Of a stretch of DNA of 64,000 nucleotides, positions 26,540-34,741 are shown in pieces. The DNA is taken from NCBI GenBank assembly GCA_038323575.1, contig JBBQHB010000011.1, forward strand, positions 16,410-80,409. The letters run 5' to 3'. This DNA comes from CAINVV01 sp038323575 (GTDB lineage: Bacteria > Bacteroidota > Bacteroidia > Bacteroidales > Prolixibacteraceae). Position numbers and translations under genes: made by a program. Position 1 is the first letter of the stretch. Every line of letters starts with the position of its first letter. Under the pieces are notes generated by a model. That model did not search any database, was not told the DNA's origin, and worked only from the letters and a program-made list of their open reading frames with translations.

Positions 26540-27903
26540 GAAAAATTATTACAAAGATCATTCATGAAGACAATTTCCTTTCGCTGGCCGGAAATCTGAC
26601 CATCTCATTTTTCGGGATTGTCGGGTTTGCTTTGCTGGCCCGAACCTTTCAGATGGAAATATTCGGTGAATGGGTTTTGTTTATATCTTCGGCTGCATTT
26701 ATCGAAATGTTTAGGTACGGCATCATCAATACAGCAATTATTCGTTATCTGTCAGGATCAAGTCCGGGAGACCGCTTCAGTTTTATAGGATCGAACGGTA
26801 TAATTGGTTTGATTGCAACCTGCCTTATCTGTATTTTACTGGTAATCATCAATTTTTTCTTTTCTGAGCCTATCCAACATTCCGGTTACGGACTCTTTTT
26901 TACCTGGTATCCTGTTCTGGCATTTGTCAATTTGCCTATGAATACTGCGCTCGTCATCCTCCAGGCAGACCAGAAATGGGGTAGAATATTGTTGGTCAGA
27001 TCTATTGAAAGTGTAGGATTCTTTCTGGTACTGGCTGCCAATTTTTTATTCTTTCACATGACGCTTGTGCAACTGGTTTGGGCATTCATTGTCATTGATA
27101 TCATTGCATCAGGAATATGTGTCCTGTACGGATGGGATGGGTTGAAATACATTCCGAAGGCAACAAAAAAAACCATCAAAATTTTACTTAATTACAGCAA
27201 ATACACCACTTTTACATTGATAGGCACCAATTTGCTCCGTAGTGCGGATACTTTTATCATTAGTTTTAGTCCGATGGGCACAGCTGCTGTTGCGTTGTAC
27301 AGTATCCCGATGAAACTGACCGAATTGCAGCAAATACCTCTCAGGAGTTTTGCTGCCACTGCCTTCCCAAAACTGTCAAAAGCCAGTATGCAAGGTAAAA
27401 TAGAGGAAGTCAGGGAGCTGTTTTATTCCTATTCCGGTGCAATGACCTATCTGTTCATATGCATCAGCCTCGTCACTTTTGTCTTTGCCGATCTGTTTAT
27501 TCTCATCCTGGGGGGAAAGCAATATTTGGGTACGGATCCGGTAACAGGATTTAATGCCGCAACGATTATGCGGATCTTTTCGATTTACGGACTCCTTCTT
27601 CCTATCGACCGTATGACCGGAATCGGATTGGACAGTATCAATAAACCGAACATCAACTTTATGAAAGTGTTCATCATGGTATGTGCCAATGTGATTGGCG
27701 ATGTAATCGCTATATTTGTTTTCAAGTCTTTGGCATTGGTCGCTGTTGCATCTATATTCTTTACCCTGATCGGCAGTTGGTTCGGCTTTCATTATATGAG
27801 CAAAGAACTAAAACTGGATCAAAGACAGGTTTTAATCAAGGGTATCGATTTTTACAAAACGATCTATTTGAAATTCAGAAAAAATCTGATCAGAACAGAA
27901 TAA
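26536..27903 (+). CDS. Wzx-like polysaccharide flippase
   Basis: A 455-residue protein with about 12-14 hydrophobic segments, of the polysaccharide biosynthesis/MATE-like (MOP) exporter superfamily. It should flip the lipid-linked repeat unit to the periplasmic face. The sequence begins MRKIITKIIHEDNFLSLAGNLTISFFGIVGFALLARTF, typical of the family. The start is TTG at 26536; no ATG is available before the first transmembrane segment. It lies directly upstream of the polymerase-like gene and downstream of the kinase. Confidence 0.88.
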   Translation: MRKIITKIIHEDNFLSLAGNLTISFFGIVGFALLARTFQMEIFGEWVLFISSAAFIEMFRYGIINTAIIRYLSGSSPGDRFSFIGSNGIIGLIATCLICILLVIINFFFSEPIQHSGYGLFFTWYPVLAFVNLPMNTALVILQADQKWGRILLVRSIESVGFFLVLAANFLFFHMTLVQLVWAFIVIDIIASGICVLYGWDGLKYIPKATKKTIKILLNYSKYTTFTLIGTNLLRSADTFIISFSPMGTAAVALYSIPMKLTELQQIPLRSFAATAFPKLSKASMQGKIEEVRELFYSYSGAMTYLFICISLVTFVFADLFILILGGKQYLGTDPVTGFNAATIMRIFSIYGLLLPIDRMTGIGLDSINKPNINFMKVFIMVCANVIGDVIAIFVFKSLALVAVASIFFTLIGSWFGFHYMSKELKLDQRQVLIKGIDFYKTIYLKFRKNLIRTE

Positions 27904-27948
27904 CGATTTCTGATTTGTTTATTGAAGAAAAATTATCAATTACTGCAA

Positions 27949-29439
27949 ATGTCCAATCCGTTTGACCAACCAACTGGTGCTGACCGGCTACAATCGCCCA
28001 GATATATTTTTTTGCTGGTTTTTCTGTTGCTTTTTTCAGCTTTGGTAATCGGCAAAGTGGGATTTACTGCCGGTATTGGATTAATAGTGCTGCCATTTGT
28101 TTTTGCTTATTTGTACCTGCTTTTCGAACATCCGATTATTGGTATGTATACCGCCGTCATACTTGGTTTTACCATTTTAGGACTTGCAAGATACGTTGAT
28201 TTCCAGGTTGGTTTGCTGATGGACGGGATCCTGTTGCTTACTACGCTTGCGCTGTTTTTTAAACGATTCTATGAAAAAATCGACTGGACTCCCATCAAGA
28301 AAGACATCACTTTACTTGCGGTGATCTGGTTCGGATATTCAGTTTTAGAGCTGTTCAATCCGGAGGCAAGAAGTTTTGCTGCTTCAGTTAACGGTCTGCG
28401 GGGTATCTCTTTCTATATGTTGGCCCTTATCGTCCTGACCCTCCTTTTATTCGATAGCCATAAAAAACTTGACTACTTCATTTATCTGTGGGCCTTCTTC
28501 TCGCTTCTGGTATCAGTTAGAGGCATCGCACAAAATTACCTGGGAATTGACAGGTTTGAGCAGGCGTGGCTTGATGCAGGGGCAGCACAGACACACGTCA
28601 TATTCGGCAGGCTCCGGATTTTTTCTTTTTTGAACGATGCGGGTCAATTTGGGGCCAACCAGGCTTATTCGGCAGTTGTTGCACTTATTATTTCGCTGGG
28701 AGAAAAAAACAAATGGAAAAAATCTTTTTTAATTCTTGTTGGAATTCTCGGACTTTACGGCATGCTTTTATCTGGTACAAGGGGAGCATTGAGTATCCCG
28801 TTGGCAGGTTTCGGAACCTATTTCATTTTGAAAAAAAACAAAACGGTCATGTTTGGAGGTTTCATTTTGCTGATCGCAATCATACTATTTTTCAAATACA
28901 CCACCATCGGCCAGGGAAACCAATATATACGCAGGATGAGGACCGCATTCGATTTGAATAACGCCTCCTTTCAGGTAAGGTTGGAAAATCAGCGAACCTT
29001 GAGCGCCTACCTCTATTCCAGACCGTTTGGGGGCGGACTGGGACATGCAGGTGTAAAAGCCAAAAAATATCTGCCAAACGCATTTTTATCCAACATTGCT
29101 ACCGACAGCTGGTATGTAATGATCTGGGCAGAACAGGGTATTGTTGGGCTTTTACTTCATCTGTTCATTCTTTTTTATATCGTCATAAAATCGTCCTACC
29201 TGATCATGGTTAAAATCAGGGATCCGATATTAAAATTAAAGATGTCAGCATTGGTTGCAGGGTTTGTCGGTGTGATGATCGCCTCTTATGGCAATGCGGT
29301 GCTGGGGTCAATTCCAACCGGCGTTTTGATTTATATGTCTATGGCATTGTTGTTAAGCAGCGATAAACTTGATACGCCGATGCCTGGTGCAGAAAAGGAG
29401 GATATGCAAGGGAACACCCGGTTGATACAATCTTTCTGA
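27949..29439 (+). CDS. Wzy-like O-antigen polymerase/ligase family membrane protein
   Basis: A 496-residue multi-span protein (about 11 hydrophobic segments) with the Wzy_C signature region around LSGTRGALSIPLAGF and a large extracytoplasmic loop (about residues 310-390). It should polymerise undecaprenyl-linked repeats in the periplasm, with chain length set by the co-polymerase at 20701. ATG 27949 (MSNPFDQPTGADRL) is preferred to an upstream TTG at 27922. The family also contains ligases; the polymerase role is inferred from the Wzx/Wzz context. Confidence 0.85.
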   Translation: MSNPFDQPTGADRLQSPRYIFLLVFLLLFSALVIGKVGFTAGIGLIVLPFVFAYLYLLFEHPIIGMYTAVILGFTILGLARYVDFQVGLLMDGILLLTTLALFFKRFYEKIDWTPIKKDITLLAVIWFGYSVLELFNPEARSFAASVNGLRGISFYMLALIVLTLLLFDSHKKLDYFIYLWAFFSLLVSVRGIAQNYLGIDRFEQAWLDAGAAQTHVIFGRLRIFSFLNDAGQFGANQAYSAVVALIISLGEKNKWKKSFLILVGILGLYGMLLSGTRGALSIPLAGFGTYFILKKNKTVMFGGFILLIAIILFFKYTTIGQGNQYIRRMRTAFDLNNASFQVRLENQRTLSAYLYSRPFGGGLGHAGVKAKKYLPNAFLSNIATDSWYVMIWAEQGIVGLLLHLFILFYIVIKSSYLIMVKIRDPILKLKMSALVAGFVGVMIASYGNAVLGSIPTGVLIYMSMALLLSSDKLDTPMPGAEKEDMQGNTRLIQSF

Positions 29440-29509
29440 ACAACCGAAAATATAAAGAGAAATAGTAAAACAATATCAGGATTTATATGTCTTATTTGAA
29501 ACTGCACAG

Positions 29510-30427
29510 ATGGAAAATCCTTTGGTGTCAATTATAACAGTTAATTACGATCATCCGGAAGTAACCCTCGCTTTGCTTTTCTCTCTGAGGCTGGTTACCT
29601 ACCCGGCAATCGAAATTATTGTTGTGGACAATGCTTCACCTAAGGATGATCCGGCTGTTTTAAAACGTTCTTACCCTGAAATTATTTTCATTCAAAGCAA
29701 AGAAAATCTCGGATTTGCCGGGGGAAATAACCTGGGTGTCAGGAAAGCAAAGGGAAAATATTTATTGTTTATCAACAATGACACGGAAGTCGATCCGGGA
29801 TTTTTGGAACCGTTGGTGGCAAAATGCGAATCAGATCAGGAAATTGGGGCGGTAAGTCCTAAAATTAAGTACTTTGATCATCCCGATACAATACAATTTT
29901 GCGGTCAGGCACCCATGAATCATTGTACCATGCGCAGCCACGGAATCGGGCACGGAGTGGTTGACACCGGGCTGTTCGACTTCGATTCCGTTACCCATTT
30001 TGTGCATGGCGCTGCCATGATGGTTCCGAGATCCGTCATCCTGCAGATTGGATTGATGCCGGAATGTTATTTCCTGTATTATGAAGAGCTGGATTGGTGT
30101 GCAAGCATGAAACAGGCCGGGTATCAGCTGTGGTATGTCCATAATTCTGTCATTCTGCACAAAGAGTCGATATCTACCGGAAAAATGAGCCCTTTAAAAA
30201 CCTATTACATGAATCGCTCCCGCCTGCTCTACCTGCGCCGCAACGTGAAGGGAATCAAATTTTTGGTTGCCGTTCTCTACCAGTCGTTTGTGGCCATTCC
30301 AAAAAATCTGCTTGTTTTTGCATTAAAATCTGACAGCGGACATTTTAAGGCCTACTCGCGTGCAATAATCTGGCACATAAAACACGCCTTTTCAAAGGAT
30401 ATTCACAGCAACCCAAAACTAAGTTAA
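29510..30427 (+). CDS. GT2 family glycosyltransferase
   Basis: A 305-residue cytoplasmic-face transferase of the GT-A fold. It starts NPLVSIITVNYDHPE and contains IIVVDNASPKDDP, NLGFAGGNNLG and the metal-binding region LLFINNDTEVD. Acceptor-side motifs YEELDWC and a C-terminal amphipathic region follow. It resembles the rhamnosyl-type GT2 enzymes, but the donor cannot be assigned. It is the first of five glycosyltransferases in the cluster, 70 bases after the polymerase gene. Confidence 0.92.
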   Translation: MENPLVSIITVNYDHPEVTLALLFSLRLVTYPAIEIIVVDNASPKDDPAVLKRSYPEIIFIQSKENLGFAGGNNLGVRKAKGKYLLFINNDTEVDPGFLEPLVAKCESDQEIGAVSPKIKYFDHPDTIQFCGQAPMNHCTMRSHGIGHGVVDTGLFDFDSVTHFVHGAAMMVPRSVILQIGLMPECYFLYYEELDWCASMKQAGYQLWYVHNSVILHKESISTGKMSPLKTYYMNRSRLLYLRRNVKGIKFLVAVLYQSFVAIPKNLLVFALKSDSGHFKAYSRAIIWHIKHAFSKDIHSNPKLS

Positions 30428-30444
30428 CCAGAATATTTTTACAC

Positions 30445-31647
30445 ATGAATGAATTATTCCTGAATATATTTAATGTTGTACAAATACTGTTCCTGCTCCT
30501 GCTCGGACTGTCGACACTTTATATTTTCTTGTTTTCAACTGCAGGTCTCTTTTACAGACAAAAACCCTATCCCAAAACGGAAGGAAACCGTCGTATTGCA
30601 GTATTTATTCCGGGTTACAAGGAAGATGAAGTAATTATTGAAGTTGCCAAATCAGCTTTGCAGCAGGATTATCCTTCGGCATCCTACGATGTAATCATCA
30701 TTGCTGATTCGTTTGAAAAGGGAACCATCGCCTCGCTAAAAGCGCTGCCAATTAGTGTTATTGAGGTCAGCTTCGAAAAAAGCACAAAATCGAAGGCCCT
30801 GAACAAGGCCATGGAACAAATTACGAAAACCTATGAAATTGCAGTGATTCTGGATGCCGACAACATCATGGCTGCTGATTTTCTGTCCAAAATAATCAGC
30901 GCTTTCGAAAAGGATTGCATGGCTGTTCAGGGTCACCGAACCGCTAAAAACATGAACACTTCACTGGCGGTTCTGGATGCTGTTAGCGAGGAGATAAACA
31001 ACCATATATTCAGGAAGGGCCACCGCGTACTGGGACTTTCTTCTGCCATTATTGGATCCGGAATGGCATTCAGGTATGATTACTTCAAACAATTGATGTC
31101 AACAGTAACAGCTGTCGGTGGTTTTGACAAGGAAATTGAGCTGAAGATGCTCAAAGCCGGCCATAAAATTTATTACCTCGATGACGCTTATGTTTACGAC
31201 GAGAAGGTTCAGAAAGCTGAAGTTTTCAGCGACCAGCGCAGGAGATGGCTTTCGGCCCAGATGCATTATTTCCGCTCCTATTTTTTGAATTCTCTTTCAG
31301 ATTTGCTTTTAAAAGGAAATGTCGACTATTTTGACAAAGCCGTTCAGTTTATTCAACCGCCCAGGATCCTGTTGCTCGGCGCTGTATTGATTTTTGGCCT
31401 GTTCTTTTCGGTTACCAATCTGCTTGTAAACAACAGTTCCCTGTTTTTAGTTCTTTGGTTTGCAGTTGCTTCCGGCTGTATCTTTGCATTCCTTTTTGCC
31501 GTACCCGGATCCTTCTACAATTTCAAAACTGCACGTGCTTTGATGAGTTTACCCAAAGGGATGATCCTGATGTTGGGATCTTTGCTGAAAATCAAAGGGG
31601 CAAACAAACAGTTTATCCATACCAAACATACAAATATTACTACCTAA
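30445..31647 (+). CDS. Membrane GT2 family glycosyltransferase
   Basis: A 400-residue protein with an N-terminal helix (about 8-32) and at least two C-terminal helices (about 305-350) around a GT-A domain. Motifs are IAVFIPGYKED, VILDADN (DxD), GSGMAFR, and QRRRWLSAQ, the QxxRW motif usually seen in processive or membrane-bound beta-glycosyltransferases. It begins 17 bases after the preceding transferase, within the same operon. Donor and linkage are unknown. Confidence 0.9.
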   Translation: MNELFLNIFNVVQILFLLLLGLSTLYIFLFSTAGLFYRQKPYPKTEGNRRIAVFIPGYKEDEVIIEVAKSALQQDYPSASYDVIIIADSFEKGTIASLKALPISVIEVSFEKSTKSKALNKAMEQITKTYEIAVILDADNIMAADFLSKIISAFEKDCMAVQGHRTAKNMNTSLAVLDAVSEEINNHIFRKGHRVLGLSSAIIGSGMAFRYDYFKQLMSTVTAVGGFDKEIELKMLKAGHKIYYLDDAYVYDEKVQKAEVFSDQRRRWLSAQMHYFRSYFLNSLSDLLLKGNVDYFDKAVQFIQPPRILLLGAVLIFGLFFSVTNLLVNNSSLFLVLWFAVASGCIFAFLFAVPGSFYNFKTARALMSLPKGMILMLGSLLKIKGANKQFIHTKHTNITT

Positions 31648-31658
31648 CATGAATTGAA

Positions 31659-32819
31659 ATGAAAATAGGTATAGAGGCACAACGCATTTTCAGAAAGAAA
31701 AAACACGGGATGGACATGGTTGCACTGGAGTTGATCCGCAACCTGCAGGCCATTGATACCGAAAATGAATATTTCATTTTCGTCAAACCGGATGAGGACG
31801 ATACCGTAATAGTTGAATCCTCCAATTTTAAAATTGTAAGGCTAAAAGGCGGCTTCTATCCTATTTGGGAACAAATCGCCCTGCCGCGGGCCGCCAGGAA
31901 AGCAGGCTGCCAGCTGCTGCACTGCACCAGCAATACTGCGCCCGTATTTACCTCCATACCACTGGTCGTCACGCTGCATGACATTATATACATGGAAAGC
32001 AGCTACCTGAAAATTTTAAGGGGAAGCGGAACCCTATACCAAAAGTTCGGCAATGCCTACCGCAAACTGTTTGTTCCCCGGATTGTCAAAAAGAGCGACA
32101 AAATAATCACTGTTTCACATTTTGAGAAAAAACGAATCGGGCAGTTCTTTGGCATGGCCGGCAATCCGAAGCTGGTTGCGGTTTACAACGGTGTGAGCGA
32201 ACACTTTAAACCGGTAACAGACCAGGCAGAACTTTTGCGCGTCAAAGAGAAATACCACCTGCCTGACCGCTATTTCTTCTTCCTCGGGAATACCGATCCG
32301 AAGAAAAACACAAAAGGAGCCCTTAAGGCCTTTTCCGATTTCCTGAAACAAACCGGATCTGAACATAAACTGGTGATGCTGGACTATGACCGGCAGGAAC
32401 TCGAAAAGCTGCTCGATGAAATCGGTGACAGGGAATTAATCCAAAAGATCGTTTTAACAGGCTATGTCGTCAATACAGATCTTCCGGCCATCTATTGCCA
32501 GTGCGATCTGTTTCTGTATCCCTCCCTGCGCGAAAGCTTCGGCATTCCGATGCTTGAGGCCATGGCCTGCGGAGCTCCGGTGATTACCTCCAACACCTCT
32601 TCCATGCCCGAAGTTGCAGGAGACGCAGCAGAGATCACAGATCCGTCCAAACCGGAAGAAATTACGGCGGGTATGATACGTATCCTGACTGACAATGATT
32701 TAAGAAAATCACTGGTCAGAAATGGTTATATTCAGGCTGCCAAATTTTCGTGGAAAGCAATGGCTGAAAAGGTACTGGAAATTTATCGTCAGATGGAGCT
32801 AGTGAAAAATGAAAAATGA
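31659..32819 (+). CDS. GT4 family glycosyltransferase
   Basis: A 386-residue GT-B transferase. The N-terminal domain opens MKIGIEAQRIFRKKKHGMDMVALEL. The C-terminal nucleotide-binding domain has YFFFLGNTDPKKNTKGALKAF and the EX7E motif in PSLRESFGIPMLEAMACGAPVI. It is a retaining enzyme in family terms, commonly mannosyl- or glucosyl-transferases. It starts 11 bases after the upstream transferase stop and is part of the same operon. Confidence 0.92.
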   Translation: MKIGIEAQRIFRKKKHGMDMVALELIRNLQAIDTENEYFIFVKPDEDDTVIVESSNFKIVRLKGGFYPIWEQIALPRAARKAGCQLLHCTSNTAPVFTSIPLVVTLHDIIYMESSYLKILRGSGTLYQKFGNAYRKLFVPRIVKKSDKIITVSHFEKKRIGQFFGMAGNPKLVAVYNGVSEHFKPVTDQAELLRVKEKYHLPDRYFFFLGNTDPKKNTKGALKAFSDFLKQTGSEHKLVMLDYDRQELEKLLDEIGDRELIQKIVLTGYVVNTDLPAIYCQCDLFLYPSLRESFGIPMLEAMACGAPVITSNTSSMPEVAGDAAEITDPSKPEEITAGMIRILTDNDLRKSLVRNGYIQAAKFSWKAMAEKVLEIYRQMELVKNEK

Positions 32820-32828
32820 AATGTAAAA

Positions 32829-34028
32829 ATGCTTCTAAACCGTGATATCATAGTTGTAGGAATTCAGGCCTGGGATATTGAAATCGGGAGCAACTGCAAG
32901 AATATTGCCCAAGAATTCGCCAAAAACAACAGGGTACTTTATGTCAACTCTCCTTTGGATCGCATCACTGCGTTCAGGGAACGTAAATCCGAAAAAATAA
33001 GGAAAAGAATCCGGATAGTCAAAAGCAAACAACCCGAACTGGTAAGTATCTCCCACAATCTCTGGAATTTATTTCCTGCAACTATAATTGAATCAATCAA
33101 CTGGATTGATTCTCCTTCCCTGTTTGACTGGCTGAACCGGATCAACAACAAAAGGTTCGCGCGGCAAATCCAATGGGCTGTCGATCAGCTGGGATTCAAA
33201 GACTTCCTCATTTTCAACGACAGTGATATGTTCCGCAGTTTCTACCTGAAAGAATACCTTCATCCTGAAACCTACATCTACTATACCCGCGACAATCTTA
33301 TCGCAGTCGATTACTGGAAAAAGCAGGGCGTCAGGCTCGAAGCGCAGCACATGAGAAAAGCAGACCTGGTCGTGGCCAACTCCACCTATCTCGCTGCGCT
33401 GGCACAAAAATTCAATTTTAATTCGTTTTATGTCGGACAGGGATGTGATGTAAGTTTGTTCGACAGTAATCTAGTTTCAACTGTTCCCAAGGACATCGCT
33501 CCGATACAAAAACCTGTTATCGGATATATCGGCGCCCTGTTATCTCTCAGATTGGACATCAAGGTATTGGAATACATTGCAGAAATTCGTCCGGATTGGA
33601 GCCTTGTGCTGGTTGGGCCTGAAGATGAGGCATTTAAAAAGAGTCGGCTGCACCTGTTTACAAATGTGTATTTCCTTGGAAATAAGCAGGGCAGCGAGCT
33701 CCCCTCCTACCTTAACAGGTTTGACGTCGCCATCAATCCGCAAGTACTCAGTCCGGTTACAATTGGAAATTACCCCCGCAAAATTGATGAGTATCTGGCT
33801 ATGGGAAAACCGACCGTTGCAACCAAAACTGAAGCGATGTCTGTTTTTGCTGACTTTACCTATCTTACAGAGAACAAAGAGGAATATATCACCTGCATTG
33901 AAAAGGCACTACAGGATGACAATGACCAGATTCGCCTCAAAAGGGAAGAATTTGCAAAACAGCATACCTGGGAAAACAATGTGAGCGAAATATTTAAAGC
34001 ATTAGAAACAACAAAAAACCGAAGATGA
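32829..34028 (+). CDS. GT4-like glycosyltransferase
   Basis: A 399-residue GT-B-type protein. The N-terminal part (IIVVGIQAWDIEIGSNCKNIAQEFAK) is the acceptor domain. The C-terminal part has VIGYIGALLSLRLDIKVLEYIA, WSLVLVGPEDEAF and YPRKIDEYLAMGKPTVAT, where the usual EX7E is reduced to a single Glu region. It resembles glycosyltransferases of unknown donor found in capsule clusters. Its stop overlaps the next start by four bases (ATGA). Confidence 0.88.
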   Translation: MLLNRDIIVVGIQAWDIEIGSNCKNIAQEFAKNNRVLYVNSPLDRITAFRERKSEKIRKRIRIVKSKQPELVSISHNLWNLFPATIIESINWIDSPSLFDWLNRINNKRFARQIQWAVDQLGFKDFLIFNDSDMFRSFYLKEYLHPETYIYYTRDNLIAVDYWKKQGVRLEAQHMRKADLVVANSTYLAALAQKFNFNSFYVGQGCDVSLFDSNLVSTVPKDIAPIQKPVIGYIGALLSLRLDIKVLEYIAEIRPDWSLVLVGPEDEAFKKSRLHLFTNVYFLGNKQGSELPSYLNRFDVAINPQVLSPVTIGNYPRKIDEYLAMGKPTVATKTEAMSVFADFTYLTENKEEYITCIEKALQDDNDQIRLKREEFAKQHTWENNVSEIFKALETTKNRR

Positions 34029-34642
34029 ACCTTGTCGAAAAAATCAAAGCAAATCCCAGGCTGAAACAGATGGTTTTAAATGCCATGATGCCAAGGAACC
34101 AGGCAAGACCGCGACTGTGGGTAAAATTATTCCTAAACCCTTTTAAACACAAAAAGGGAAAAAACGCGCGCATCTGCCGAAACAGCCGCATAGATGTGAT
34201 GCCTTTCAATAATTTCGTTTTGGGGGACAACTCCACCATCGAAGATTTCTGCACCATCAACAACGGCGTAGGCGATGTACTGATCGGGAACCGCACGCGT
34301 ATCGGGATGAGCAACGTGCTGATCGGTCCTGTCACCATCGGTAACGACGTGATCCTTGCACAAAATATCGTCATGTCCGGACTCAACCACGGCTATGAAG
34401 ATATCAGCAAACCCATTTACAAACAGCCTGTTACGAAGAAAAAAATTGTCCTGGAGGATGAAGTATGGATTGGCGCCAATTCAGTCATCGTTGCAGGTGT
34501 GACAATCGGCAGGCATGCAGTTGTCGCAGCGGGTTCAGTAGTAACCAAAGATGTGCCTGCTTATTCGGTCGTCGCCGGAAATCCTGCAAAAGTGATCAAA
34601 CACTACAACCCGACAACCGACGTTTGGGATCGTATTATATAA
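34025..34642 (+). CDS. Hexapeptide-repeat (left-handed beta-helix) acyltransferase
   Basis: A 205-residue trimeric-type acetyltransferase. From about residue 55 it shows hexapeptide repeats (IDVMPFNNFVLGDNSTIEDF; GNRTRIGMSNVLIG), the catalytic-His region SGLNHGYED, and the standard ending VVTKDVPAYSVVAGNPAKVIKHY. It is of the WcaF/Vat group, which O-acetylates sugars with acetyl-CoA. Translational coupling to the preceding transferase makes acetylation of the exopolysaccharide repeat unit the likely role. Confidence 0.92.
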   Translation: MNLVEKIKANPRLKQMVLNAMMPRNQARPRLWVKLFLNPFKHKKGKNARICRNSRIDVMPFNNFVLGDNSTIEDFCTINNGVGDVLIGNRTRIGMSNVLIGPVTIGNDVILAQNIVMSGLNHGYEDISKPIYKQPVTKKKIVLEDEVWIGANSVIVAGVTIGRHAVVAAGSVVTKDVPAYSVVAGNPAKVIKHYNPTTDVWDRII

Positions 34643-34694
34643 ATCACAGTTGAAAATTTCCTGCCCGAAAAATTCAAATGACACCAACAAAATA

Positions 34695-34739
34695 GTGTCG
34701 CTACGCGTTATATAATTAATTACTAAATGTTGCTACGCG
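34695..34739 (+). repeat. Short direct repeat before the NRPS start
   Basis: GTGTCGCTACGCG (34695-34707) is repeated as ATGTTGCTACGCG (34727-34739), and each copy is followed by an AT-rich ATAT...ATAAT string. The second copy contains the ATG at 34727, so that codon may be repeat sequence rather than the true start. No function is evident. Confidence 0.5.
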
Positions 34740-34741
34740 AT

